Positions 26,419 to 34,835 of a stretch of 64,000 nt of DNA are shown in pieces (within the stretch, counting starts at the first letter, position 1; each line of letters starts with the position of its first letter). This stretch comes from an uncultured Prevotellaceae bacterium (GTDB lineage: Bacteria > Bacteroidota > Bacteroidia > Bacteroidales > Muribaculaceae). The DNA lies in NCBI GenBank assembly GCA_900318335.1, contig ONKF01000012.1:1-64000 (forward strand). Reading direction: 5' to 3'. The notes beneath the pieces are model-generated. The model did no database searches. It was not told the origin of the DNA and worked only from the letters and a program-made list of their open reading frames with translations. Position numbers and translations under genes: made by a program.

Positions 26419-27048
26419 ATGATTAAAGCAGAAGTGAATCTGGTGGGTACCGTCAAACGCGGTGCCACCATGCGTGAAGACAAAAACAAAAAGTCCTATC
26501 TGTCGTTTGTCATGGCAGTGAATATTACAGATGGCAATGGAAACAGTAAAGACATGGAAATCCATGTCATGTACTACAATGCTAAGAAAAGTGATTTGCC
26601 TCTCTATGTCGAAAATCGCAGGATTGTTGCCCAGGGCATACTCGACATTCACAAAAAAGGCGAGGACTATATTTTCTATCTGTCAGCAAGGAAACTCTCA
26701 GTCAAAGATGTGTCAGATGAAGACGCCATCGTTGGCGAGTTGCAGTTCCGAGGCCGTTTAAAAAACGATGACATCATGGAGGAGAAGATTGACAAGAACA
26801 GCAATCCGTACATTGTCTTCTCGGCATTCTCCTCAGAGAAAGTGGGTGATAAGTTCGTCAGCACATGGGTGCGTTTCATGCGCTTCCCTGCCAAAGGGGC
26901 TGGTGTTGAAACAATCAAGCCCGACTGGATGAGACCTAAGGCACATCTCACCGCGACAGGCGACTTGCAGGTATATGTATATAACAACGTGTTCCGCTTC
27001 TCCTGCATTGTGAAGGGTATGGAAGAGTATGTCAAGGAAAACAACTAA
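26419..27048 (+). CDS. single-stranded DNA-binding (OB-fold) protein
   Basis: 209 residues with two SSB-like halves. The first (1-95) begins MIKAEVNLVGTVKRGATM and includes YLSFVMAVNI and RRIVAQGILDIH, the beta-strand order of an OB fold. The second (about 105-200) begins GELQFRGRLKNDD and includes YIVFSAFSSEKV and AHLTATGDLQVYVY. The likely role is coating transferred ssDNA. It lies between the glucosaminidase-M23 and ArdC genes. It ends KENN, without the arginine tail common around it. Confidence 0.7.
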   Translation: MIKAEVNLVGTVKRGATMREDKNKKSYLSFVMAVNITDGNGNSKDMEIHVMYYNAKKSDLPLYVENRRIVAQGILDIHKKGEDYIFYLSARKLSVKDVSDEDAIVGELQFRGRLKNDDIMEEKIDKNSNPYIVFSAFSSEKVGDKFVSTWVRFMRFPAKGAGVETIKPDWMRPKAHLTATGDLQVYVYNNVFRFSCIVKGMEEYVKENN

Positions 27049-27063
27049 TAGCAGGTTTCATCT

Positions 27064-28329
27064 ATGGCAAAGAAAAACTATACCCCGAATCCTGATGGCC
27101 GCTCAGCTGAGGACAGAGCCTTGGATAAGTTTGCCGAGCTGATGATTGAGAAAATCACCAATCTGCAAAGCGACTGGAAGAAGCCGTGGTTCTCTCCTCA
27201 GGCTGCTCAATTACCCAGAAATCTAAACGGAAGACAGTATAACGGCATGAACAGTATCATTCTCATGCTTCAGCAGGAGAAGAATGGCTGGAAGACTGCA
27301 CGTTATGCCACATTCGACCGTATCACGGGACTGAACTATGGTCAAGATAAGCAAGGTAATCGCCAACCCCTCACCGATGAGAATGGCGAGAAGCTGCCTA
27401 TGGTAACAATCAACAAAGGTGAGAAAAGCACCCCTGTAATGCTAACGACATTCACTGTTGTCAATGCAGAGACCAAAGAGAAGATCAAGTATGATGATTA
27501 CCGCCAGATGAGTGATGAGGAACGTGCGAAATACCATGTCTATCCAAAACTACAGGTATTTAACGTGTTCAATCTGGACCAAACCAATCTGAATGAAGCA
27601 CGGCCCGAGATGTATGAAAAGTTTCTTATAGAATCGTCAGGAGAGTCGCAGAGATCAGACAAGGATATGGAAAGCTTTCCTCCCATTGATACGATGATTG
27701 ATAAAGACCTGTGGGTGTGTCCCATCAAGCCGGTTCATGGAGACAATGCCTATTACAGCCCAAGTAAGGATGTCATTGTCGTTCCAGAGAAACAACAGTT
27801 CATCGATGGCGAATCTTTTTACAGCAACCTGCTCCATGAGATGAGCCACAGCACGGGATCAGAGAGCCGTCTGAACCGCCTGAAGCCTGGGCAGAGCTTC
27901 GGCAGTTCTGAATATGCCCGTGAGGAACTGGTGGCCGAACTGACGGCGGCCTTAGTATCGTCTCAGTATGGCATGACTAAACATGTGAAGTCCGACAGTG
28001 CTGCCTATCTGAAGGGCTGGCTCTCCAAGCTTCAGGAAGATCCTTCGTTCATCAAGACCACTCTCATGGATGTGAAGCGTTCCGCTTCGTTTATCGGCCA
28101 AAGAGTCGATGCCGTGAAAATGCGTCTGGATCGTGATGGCGTAGATGCTGACTTCGCTGACATTCGTGAACAAAACAAGCAATACGCCCCGACATTCGGC
28201 AATACTAAAGCAGAGGAAACGGCACAGGTTCACCAGGAGGAGAAACCCCAACAATCAGAGGAAAGGCCAAAGGAAGAACAGGACTTGACTGCGGCACGCG
28301 GCGTTGATCCTCCCCGATTTCACCGTTAG
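27064..28329 (+). CDS. ArdC antirestriction protein with zincin metallopeptidase domain
   Basis: 421 residues. The ArdC N-terminal domain (about 15-150) has LNGRQYNGMNSIILML, WKTARYATFDRI and VTINKGEKSTPVMLT. The M78/zincin-like domain (about 250-310) has the intact site LLHEMSHSTG with HExxH and the distal EELVAELTAALV. ArdC proteins are carried on conjugative plasmids and protect incoming ssDNA from nucleases and restriction. The C-terminal ~60 residues are Gln/Glu-rich and end PPRFHR. The upstream gene at 22634 has a related but dead zincin. The next frame overlaps its 3' end if a TTG start is used. Confidence 0.85.
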   Translation: MAKKNYTPNPDGRSAEDRALDKFAELMIEKITNLQSDWKKPWFSPQAAQLPRNLNGRQYNGMNSIILMLQQEKNGWKTARYATFDRITGLNYGQDKQGNRQPLTDENGEKLPMVTINKGEKSTPVMLTTFTVVNAETKEKIKYDDYRQMSDEERAKYHVYPKLQVFNVFNLDQTNLNEARPEMYEKFLIESSGESQRSDKDMESFPPIDTMIDKDLWVCPIKPVHGDNAYYSPSKDVIVVPEKQQFIDGESFYSNLLHEMSHSTGSESRLNRLKPGQSFGSSEYAREELVAELTAALVSSQYGMTKHVKSDSAAYLKGWLSKLQEDPSFIKTTLMDVKRSASFIGQRVDAVKMRLDRDGVDADFADIREQNKQYAPTFGNTKAEETAQVHQEEKPQQSEERPKEEQDLTAARGVDPPRFHR

Positions 28330-28363
28330 TGTCAATCCTTCGGATCAGCTGGGTGTCCTGTTC

Positions 28364-29221
28364 ATGTTCAATACCGAACATGCTGAAATGTATATGGGGT
28401 ATCGTCCTATCTCAGTTGATATGGATACAGCTCTGTATATGCTTCAACAGAGGGAATCCATGCCGTATGGTCTGTCATGGGGTAGCAGCTTTCCGGCTGT
28501 GGTGAACCACACCAGTTCGCATGTGGCAAGAAAGCACCCGGACTTTGAGGCAGCCAAGCATGGCGACTTCGATGCGGCTATCCGACTGGTCGATGACCTC
28601 GTGAAGGATGACAAGGTATTGGAGGTCGCCGAGCAATATCCAGATGCACATGTGGCTTACATCCATAGGCGGCAAGGTAATGGCATTAACATGATACCTG
28701 CTGCCTATGCTGCCAAGTTCGCAGCATTGGGAATGACGGTGGATGACGACATCATAGCTGTTACTGATGTCAAGCATACCAACGCTTCTGACATCGCGCG
28801 TCTGGGTCGCAGGATGCGTTACGAGGGCGAAGTAGAGAAAGGAAAGGATTACATACTTCTGGATGACTTCATCACCTCTGGTGCGGAACTCAGGGATCTG
28901 CGCGACTATATCTCCAGCAAGGGAGGCAATGTTGTGATGATAACCACCTTGGGTCATGGCAGTTTCGGAAAACTGAAAGACATCAGAATAGACAATGATT
29001 ACAAAAGCAAACTTCAACAAGCCGGTATCACCGATCAAGATTTAAGAAGATATGGCATCGCATCAGAAATCGGATGTCTCACCATCAGTGAGGCTTTTTC
29101 AAGCATACGTCAAGAACAGTCCTCAGTTCCACCGATGGCAAAAGAAATTCCAGAGAATGAAGGAAGGACACAAGTAAGTCTGCCACTTCCTGTTACTCAG
29201 CACCCCTCTATGAGAAGGTAA
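28364..29221 (+). CDS. phosphoribosyltransferase-like protein (last gene of operon)
   Basis: About 285 residues from ATG 28364; a TTG at 28304 would overlap the ArdC gene. The PRTase signature is the segment YILLDDFITSGAELRDL near residue 163, the PRPP-binding loop with two acidic residues followed by TSG, then GGNVVMITTLGHG. Upstream NMIPAAYAAKFAAL and DVKHTNASD fit the rest of a Rossmann-like PRTase core. Substrate unknown; it may act in nucleotide salvage or as a regulator. It ends QHPSMRR. Its 3' third and terminator recur at 33876-34396. Confidence 0.7.
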   Translation: MFNTEHAEMYMGYRPISVDMDTALYMLQQRESMPYGLSWGSSFPAVVNHTSSHVARKHPDFEAAKHGDFDAAIRLVDDLVKDDKVLEVAEQYPDAHVAYIHRRQGNGINMIPAAYAAKFAALGMTVDDDIIAVTDVKHTNASDIARLGRRMRYEGEVEKGKDYILLDDFITSGAELRDLRDYISSKGGNVVMITTLGHGSFGKLKDIRIDNDYKSKLQQAGITDQDLRRYGIASEIGCLTISEAFSSIRQEQSSVPPMAKEIPENEGRTQVSLPLPVTQHPSMRR

Positions 29222-29370
29222 TCATGCGTCGTTATGGAGCAAGATAACGACGCATGATTTACAGTATCTAATACTGATGATTTCATCACTTTACTTTCTG
29301 TTTATGATCCTAAAATGCTCATTGGAATCACTCTCCCTTTATTTTCGCTTATTTCAATGATTTATTGACA
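28838..29370. repeat. direct repeat copy 1 (PRTase 3' end plus terminator)
   Basis: About 530 bp almost identical to 33876-34396, with scattered substitutions and one 19-bp-class deletion in the second copy. It covers the PRTase loop, the 3' end of the gene, the hairpin and about 110 bp beyond. The two copies bracket the PIN/IS/DUF4143 cargo. Confidence 0.85.
29221..29258 (+). terminator. hairpin at end of the transfer-type operon
   Basis: A perfect 15-bp stem, atcatgcgtcgttat (29221-29235) with ataacgacgcatgat (29244-29258), loop ggagcaag. It begins at the last base of the PRTase stop codon. There is no long T tract, only ttta after the stem. Confidence 0.75.
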
Positions 29371-29640
29371 TTCCATTGCATTTTTTTCCAACGAATATTA
29401 TGTCCATCTGTCCTCAGTCTGACAATTACCAAATAATCCAAAATTGGCGAAAATGTTGCTAAACTCACGTGATTCAGTTGTAAGTGTTTTTCTTTTCCCG
29501 CACCTGAGTCACAAGCTTTTCTCTCAACAATTCAGAAATCCCTGATACTCCTTTCTCATCAGATTGATATCCTGGCTATTCTGACGCATTATCCGTACCG
29601 CCATCATTCTTAATAACTGAATATACCCATTAGAAATTAT
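29259..29640. other. 380-bp non-coding stretch
   Basis: The first ~110 bp belong to the direct repeat. The rest is AT-rich with no ORF or strong motif that I can support. It separates the convergent PRTase and PIN genes. Confidence 0.5.
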
Positions 29641-30366
29641 TCATTTAATTATTCCTAACTTTCTTGCTATAGCGACCCACAATTGGTCTTTGGAAACTAT
29701 TATTTGCCCCTTATGCGTCGTCATTTCATTCTGTATTTCTGGAAATGGTGTTTTACACTTCTTGCCACAATAGTCATCTGTGTTCTCTGTCATAAAGTAA
29801 GCTTGGTTCTTATGAGGAGCATAGTCACAAAGTGTAAGAAAAGTTTCCCAGATATAACAATCTTTATACTCTTGCTCTTTTCCTGATGGGGGCGTGCTAC
29901 TTAACACACGGTTATGCGCTTTCTGAAGGAAAGACGTATCATCGTTTATCACGTAAGTCTGCTTCCATAGGTCGCACACCATTCTATCCATCATTGAAGA
30001 CAACTTAAATGACTGTATAGCTTTGTCAATGATGGCTTTATCCTGTCCTCCCACAATGTTACCATATTGCTGCATCGTGTGAATCAGCCCAGCCTCAAGC
30101 CCTAAGTCTTTATTCTTGAAATCATCATGATGCTTGTTGAACTCCTGGCTTACCAGCATGGATGTTACTGAGTATACGTCCCCATTCAAGACCCAGTCCA
30201 GCAACTTCTTATCCCAATCAAATTCTCTGTATGCCCTACGGCTAACTATTGTATTGAAGTATAGCAACGAACAAGTGTCCCAAAAGACAATGGGCTTGTC
30301 ATCTGTCAAAACAGTAGGAATCTCGTTGTATGAAATAATGCCTTTATTTAGAACAATTGTCGCCAT
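29641..30366 (-). CDS. PIN-domain-like ribonuclease
   Basis: 241 residues. PIN-type acidic residues appear in order: VFWDTCSLLYF (first Asp) near residue 27, MLVSQEFNKH (Glu) near 71, EYKDCYIWETFL (Asp) near 186, and AYFMTENTDDY (Asp) near 209. The spacing matches large PIN-like (DUF4935-type) proteins rather than small VapC toxins. Likely a metal-dependent RNase of a toxin or abortive-infection unit. The upstream gene overlaps its start by 23 bp, so the two are translationally coupled. It is AT-rich cargo inside the PRTase repeats. The substrate cannot be read from sequence. Confidence 0.6.
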   Translation of the reverse strand: MATIVLNKGIISYNEIPTVLTDDKPIVFWDTCSLLYFNTIVSRRAYREFDWDKKLLDWVLNGDVYSVTSMLVSQEFNKHHDDFKNKDLGLEAGLIHTMQQYGNIVGGQDKAIIDKAIQSFKLSSMMDRMVCDLWKQTYVINDDTSFLQKAHNRVLSSTPPSGKEQEYKDCYIWETFLTLCDYAPHKNQAYFMTENTDDYCGKKCKTPFPEIQNEMTTHKGQIIVSKDQLWVAIARKLGIIK

Positions 30367-31027
30367 AGAATTTCAATAAAGATAATGAGTACTCCAGACT
30401 TTCTGACAATCTATCAATCACGTTATTATAGAATGACGGCCAGTTGCAGTCTTCCGTCAGCCACTGTTCGAAGTCTTTGGGATGTAGCGTCTTTCCTGTT
30501 TTATACAATTCACAGATAAATGCAAACCACTTACTCTCATCCATAGGGTGAGAGATGGGATGCTCCTTATTACAGGTTTGTTCCCACAGACAGAGAGCAT
30601 TATACGCTTCTTTCCCAATCAAATCATCCATTTGTTGCTCCTCACCAGTGATATGAATGCAGTTAGAGAAGGATGTATCAAGACATTTTGCCATAAAATG
30701 GTAGAAAAAGTAGTCAAGGACAAAATTATATTGGTTAACCCCAAGTTCTGAATAACGACTATCAGATGAAATAATATTGAATACTTTAAGTTCATCGTCT
30801 TTCACTGACACGTATACCTTTGTTTTGTAAAGACTTTCTTGCTCTGTTTTGAACACAGCATAGTCAGTTCTTCTACAAATAGAGTCATTATTACAGGTCT
30901 TGTTCATACTCTCTGACATTTCTAAATCATAACAATAATCTTCACCTGCCAAACTCTTCATCTTCTCAACAAGAGTAATCAATGAAGTGTTGTCACTACG
31001 AATTACGATACTATTAAATTTTTTCAT
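30344..31027 (-). CDS. unknown partner of the PIN-domain protein
   Basis: 227 residues from the Met of MKKFNSIVIRSDN; the frame opens five codons earlier. A soluble, Cys- and aromatic-rich protein with no recognised motif. The C-terminal part is helical, with ESKWFAFICELYKTGKTLHP and CNWPSFYNNVIDRL. It overlaps the PIN gene by 23 bp and is upstream in the same transcript, the arrangement expected of an antidote or sensor next to an effector. That role is inference from position only. Confidence 0.5.
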   Translation of the reverse strand: MKKFNSIVIRSDNTSLITLVEKMKSLAGEDYCYDLEMSESMNKTCNNDSICRRTDYAVFKTEQESLYKTKVYVSVKDDELKVFNIISSDSRYSELGVNQYNFVLDYFFYHFMAKCLDTSFSNCIHITGEEQQMDDLIGKEAYNALCLWEQTCNKEHPISHPMDESKWFAFICELYKTGKTLHPKDFEQWLTEDCNWPSFYNNVIDRLSESLEYSLSLLKFYGDNCSK

Positions 31028-31059
31028 AGATCTAATTAACAATACTTAGTTAATAATTA

Positions 31060-32480
31060 ATTTAAATATTTGAAAATCAATGAGTTATTTTAACAATATA
31101 TAACTGATAAAATTTGGTCAAGTGCCTGATATTCAGCGACTTAGTTGTCGCCAAACACTGCTAAGATATGAGATATATTTCAGAAGCACTCGACCAATAT
31201 ACGGGCATCTGCAAGGAGGCCTTGCAGGATTGCGCGTCAAAGTTAAGCAAAAGTTTTGAGTCAGTCATCATCGAGGTGCTACTTTTATGCATGGTCATCC
31301 CAGGAAAGATAAACTTCACCCAAATGGGCCGCTACGGCAGGCACTGCGAACATTGTTACCGCCAGAACTTCGGTCGCCTTCGCTCGAAGAGCCTGAACTG
31401 GCTCCGCTTCAACGCCGCCCTTGCCCTGCGTTACTTCGGCAGTGAGGGGCGCAAGGCCATAGCCATTGACCCCAGTTACGTCAGCAAGGCTGGCAAGAAG
31501 ACTCCGCATATCGGTCGTTTCTGGTCGGGGTGCGCGGGCGCCGTCAAGCACGGGCTGGAGATCATGGGGCTGGGGCTGATAGACATCGACGCCCACAACT
31601 GCATGATGCTGCGTGCCCATCAGACACCGGGTAACCTCGAGCTCAAGAAACGCAACAAGACGCTGGTGGACCACTATATAGCGGTCATCAAGCGCTACCG
31701 CAAGGAACTTCTCAAACTGACCGACCTTATCGTTGCCGACGCCTTCTTCTCGACCCGCACCTTCTATGAAGGCATCCATGCACAGGGTTTCCACCTCATC
31801 AGCCGCTTCCGCGACAACGCCCACCTTTGCTACATCTATCAGGGAGAACGAACCGGCAGGAGGGGAAGACCCAGGACGAAGGACGGTAAGATCGACTTCA
31901 AGAACCTCGACAAGTCAAGGATGACTCCCGTCACTGTCGACGGGCTGCCGGGCAGGGCCTACACGCTGTTGGCCTACTCTAAGGCTCTGAAGTGCACGGT
32001 GCGGCTTGTCATCTGGATCATACCCACAGGCAAGCACAAGCTGTTCTTCTCCACCGACACCTCGCTCACGGGCGAGGAAGTCCTGGACTTCTACAGGACA
32101 AGGTTCCAGATCGAGTTCTGCTTCCGTGATGCCAAGCAGTATTGCGGACTGACACACTCACAGGCCAGGGATGCCAACAAACTCGACTGCGCCTTCAACG
32201 CCGCTTTCGCATCGCTCAACGTGGCAAAGGTCATGATGAAGGAACGGGGAATGGAATATTCCATGTCCAAGTTCAAACTGCTGATGACCAACACGTTCAT
32301 GGCCAAGCGAATTTTTGACGTGTCCCGATTCCGACCGAACCAAACTTTAATTACTCAGATTTTCAATGAACTCTTTGGCGGCGCGGCATAGCCGTTTCGC
32401 CATATATCGATTTTTTAACGAACTATTGAATTAATATGATGGTTACACATTTCAAATTTTTAATAATCTCGTTTTACCGC
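31060..32480 (+). mobile_element. insertion sequence carrying the IS4-type transposase (ends approximate)
   Basis: The transposase frame is intact and both flanks turn abruptly AT-rich. I could not find convincing terminal inverted repeats; only a weak shared AATTTGAAA-like stretch appears near 31070 and, inverted, near 32455. Target-site duplication not identified. Confidence 0.5.
31168..32391 (+). CDS. IS4-type DDE transposase
   Basis: 407 residues. DDE elements: AIAIDPSYVSKAG near residue 107 (first Asp), LIVADAFFSTR near 189 (second Asp), and FYRTRFQIEFCFRDAKQY near 309 (Y-x2-R-x-x-IE-x5-K pattern with the Glu). This is the IS4/DDE_Tnp_1 layout. Codon use is visibly GC-rich compared with the AT-rich genes on both sides, so it is a separate arrival. 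The frame is intact, so the element may be active. A small palindrome, gcgac/gtcgc, lies in its leader at 31136-31151. Confidence 0.85.
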   Translation: MRYISEALDQYTGICKEALQDCASKLSKSFESVIIEVLLLCMVIPGKINFTQMGRYGRHCEHCYRQNFGRLRSKSLNWLRFNAALALRYFGSEGRKAIAIDPSYVSKAGKKTPHIGRFWSGCAGAVKHGLEIMGLGLIDIDAHNCMMLRAHQTPGNLELKKRNKTLVDHYIAVIKRYRKELLKLTDLIVADAFFSTRTFYEGIHAQGFHLISRFRDNAHLCYIYQGERTGRRGRPRTKDGKIDFKNLDKSRMTPVTVDGLPGRAYTLLAYSKALKCTVRLVIWIIPTGKHKLFFSTDTSLTGEEVLDFYRTRFQIEFCFRDAKQYCGLTHSQARDANKLDCAFNAAFASLNVAKVMMKERGMEYSMSKFKLLMTNTFMAKRIFDVSRFRPNQTLITQIFNELFGGAA

Positions 32481-32511
32481 AGCCTTAATGATTTTTAACA
32501 ATCACTTTGCC

Positions 32512-33723
32512 TCAATATAGAAAACCAAGCATCCATAGTGGCAATTTTGCGCCATCAGGCATGTCCCAGTCGTCAGCGAAGATGTAGGAGTTATCTACAC
32601 CTGCAATCTGTGAAAAGCCCTTGCTGCGTCCGCCAATCTCAAAAGTATATTTTGCATCGATTCTAAAATCGCCTTGCGCTTTACCATATTCTACGTCATG
32701 GTTTTCTGAAAGACTACATATTGCAAAGGTTTCACGTAGCGTCCCTATTTCAGCCTTTGTGGGCGTCAACGCATAAAGAATATTGGGATTCTCCAAATAG
32801 ACCTTATCTGGTTTAGATAGTTTGCCAATCTTTTTCTTGTCGGAATATAGCAGATTGAGCACTTTTGCATCACCAAGATATTTCAGATATTCAACCACCG
32901 TGTCACGCCCGATCTCAATAGCAGCAGCAATCTTGTTTGCATTCAGTTCATATGGGACTTCACTACAGATAAGAGCAATTAGAGCCTGCAATTTTCTGAC
33001 ATTAGCCACATTGACTTTGCAGATTTGAGGTAATTCAGTTTCAATAATGTAGTTCACCACCTGCTCAATCTTGGTATAGTATTCGCCTTCGCCCTCCAAT
33101 AAGAAGGGATAGTAACCTTTTTCCAAATACTCTTTGAACAGGGCAACAGGCTTGCACTTTGAGGAAACCTCATACCACAAATCATATGGATGAGCCAGGA
33201 TGTCTTCCAGTGCCCATCGCTTGAAATTCAGACCATGATAGAAACGAAGTGATTCACGGAATGAAAGTCCAGGCATTGTGTACTTGACGGCACGACGGGA
33301 CAGGTCAGCATCCCCTTCCTTTAAACGAAGAAGGGACGACCCGCTGACAATCAGTTTTAAGTCAGGGTATAATTCATGAATCTCTTTGATTTCACGACTC
33401 CAATCGGTTGTGCCAGACTTGTACTTATGAATTTCATCGATAGCTAACAGTTCGCCACCGTGAATAGCAAATTCCTCAGCCAACCCTACAAGTGTTCGCA
33501 TAGAGAAATCTACTGTATCAGCCGAACAATAGAGCATGCGACGGTCGCCGAGTCTATACTTCTGCTTTAGATACTGCTTAATGAGTGTGGATTTGCCCAC
33601 GCCTTTAGCTCCCATTATGGTGATAAGTTGGGCATCCCAGTGTATCTCATTCATCTTGTCACGAATAATCTCCGTCTGGGTATTAGCCAGTAGCCTGTCA
33701 CTTTTTCTAAATAATGAATCCAT
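32512..33723 (-). CDS. AAA_14/DUF4143 ATPase
   Basis: 403 residues. Walker A GAKGVGKSTLIKQYLKQKY near residue 34, Walker B LLAIDEIHKYK near 92, sensor LIVSGSSLLRL near 126: the AAA_14 layout. The C-terminal half has the DUF4143 pattern (FRESLRFYHGL, VRKLQALIALICSEVPYELN, and YLKYLGDAKVLNLL, a winged-helix followed by a restriction-enzyme-like fold). These ATPases are abundant in Bacteroidales and horizontally mobile; their function is unsettled. A 59-bp palindrome covers its promoter, suggesting autoregulation. Confidence 0.85.
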   Translation of the reverse strand: MDSLFRKSDRLLANTQTEIIRDKMNEIHWDAQLITIMGAKGVGKSTLIKQYLKQKYRLGDRRMLYCSADTVDFSMRTLVGLAEEFAIHGGELLAIDEIHKYKSGTTDWSREIKEIHELYPDLKLIVSGSSLLRLKEGDADLSRRAVKYTMPGLSFRESLRFYHGLNFKRWALEDILAHPYDLWYEVSSKCKPVALFKEYLEKGYYPFLLEGEGEYYTKIEQVVNYIIETELPQICKVNVANVRKLQALIALICSEVPYELNANKIAAAIEIGRDTVVEYLKYLGDAKVLNLLYSDKKKIGKLSKPDKVYLENPNILYALTPTKAEIGTLRETFAICSLSENHDVEYGKAQGDFRIDAKYTFEIGGRSKGFSQIAGVDNSYIFADDWDMPDGAKLPLWMLGFLY

Positions 33724-33744
33724 ACGATTTCTATTTTAGCGATG

Positions 33745-33752
33745 CAAAAGTA
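33745..33752 (-). promoter_or_regulatory. -7 box of the DUF4143 ATPase gene
   Basis: On the minus strand this reads TACTTTTG, matching TAnnTTTG, 21 bp before the ATG. A TTTG lies about 16 bp further upstream inside the palindrome, slightly closer than the usual -33 spacing. Confidence 0.55.
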
Positions 33753-33755
33753 GTA

Positions 33756-33814
33756 AAATTGTTGCGCACAAACGGCATTTTTTTAAAAAAATGTTGCCTG
33801 TGCGCAACAATTTA
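33756..33814. promoter_or_regulatory. 59-bp dyad symmetry over the DUF4143 promoter
   Basis: Outer arms aaattgttgcgcaca (33756-33770) and tgtgcgcaacaattt (33800-33814) are perfect complements. The inside continues nearly symmetric, with ggcattttttt facing aaaaaaatgttgcc. The left arm abuts the -7 box, so a dimeric repressor or architectural protein could bind here. Confidence 0.65.
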
Positions 33815-33875
33815 TGTGTAAAAGAATTAATACTACTATAATTCATCATGTTGAAAAACCTAAACAGGCAAAGGT

Positions 33876-34185
33876 AAAGAAAGGAAAAGATTACATACTT
33901 CTGGATGACTTCATCACAACTGGTGCGGAACTCAGGGATCTGCGCGACTATATCTCCAGCAAGGGAGGCAATGTTGTGATGATAACCACCTTTGGTCATG
34001 GTAGTTTCGGAAAACTGAAAGACATCAGGATAGACAACGATTACAAAAGCAAACTTCAACAAGCCGGTATCACCGATCAAGATTTAAGAAGATATGGCAT
34101 CGCATCAGAAATCGGATGTCTCACCATCAGTGAGGCTGGAACAGTCCTCAGTTCCACCGATGGCAAAAGAAATTCCAGAAAATGA
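33876..34185 (+). pseudogene. truncated copy of the PRTase-like gene
   Basis: It repeats the 3' third of the 28364-29221 gene from GKDYILLDDFITTGAELRD onward with base substitutions, but lacks the N-terminal two thirds. A deletion after TISEAG shifts the frame, so it ends GKRNSRK instead of the Arg-Arg tail. The open frame begins at 33814 in unrelated sequence. It is probably non-functional, a recombination scar marking the right edge of the inserted cargo. Confidence 0.8.
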
Positions 34186-34245
34186 AGGGAGGAGACAAGT
34201 GAGTCTGCCACATCCTGTTACTCAGCCCCTCTCTATAAGAAGGTA

Positions 34246-34283
34246 ATCATGCGTCGTTATGGAGCAAGATAATGACGCATGAT
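34246..34283 (+). terminator. second copy of the operon-end hairpin
   Basis: atcatgcgtcgttat (34246-34260) faces ataatgacgcatgat (34269-34283) with the same loop ggagcaag. The one difference from copy 1 (c to t) keeps a G-U pair, so the structure is conserved. Confidence 0.7.
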
Positions 34284-34835
34284 TTACAGTACGAATACTG
34301 ATAATTTCATCGCTTTACGTTCTGTTTATTGTCTTAAAATGCTATTGGAATTACTCTCCCTTTTCTTTTCGCTTATTTTCAATGAGTTAATGACAATTAT
34401 TCTCTATGAAACGAAAACGAGGAAGATTAAATGTTTTTAGCTTTTGTATACTTGAGAATGACAAGTGAGGAAGACAAATTTCACCTTGCTACTCGTGCAG
34501 CCAACTACCTAATGATGTAAACTGCCCAATACAAATTTTGCATTTTGGAACAGAGATATAATTGTAAGAAACGCATACTACATTGTGATACATTAGGGTT
34601 TAGAGAAGATGGGAATCAGGCTATGCACTTTATCTTGGTTATCCTTGTCAAGTCCATCATTCACTAGCAACTTGTCAAAAACATATCAATTATTCGAAAT
34701 AAACTTCAAATGATCAAATTTAAAAAGGATTAACAGTTCTTTTCGTGTGCATGTGAAAAATATTTATTTATTTTGCAAGTAATTTGAGTGGATTCATTAA
34801 GTATGATGAGTTCGTTAATGATTATTTGTTATCGT
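34284..34835. other. 550-bp AT-rich leader before the three-gene operon
   Basis: The first ~110 bp are repeat. The remainder has no ORF I would support and includes a TATTTTG box near 34770, which could be the operon's -7 element. Confidence 0.45.

Larger units (their letters stand above)
33876..34396. repeat. direct repeat copy 2 (PRTase 3' end plus terminator)
   Basis: The partner of 28838-29370. The copies are close but not identical: single-base changes throughout, a 19-bp-class deletion, and small indels after the hairpin. That suggests origin from a related element rather than a fresh duplication. Confidence 0.85.

Noticed and set aside
31060..32480. Terminal inverted repeats for the IS
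   Set aside because: Only a weak AATTTGAAA-like match was found; not enough to place the ends.
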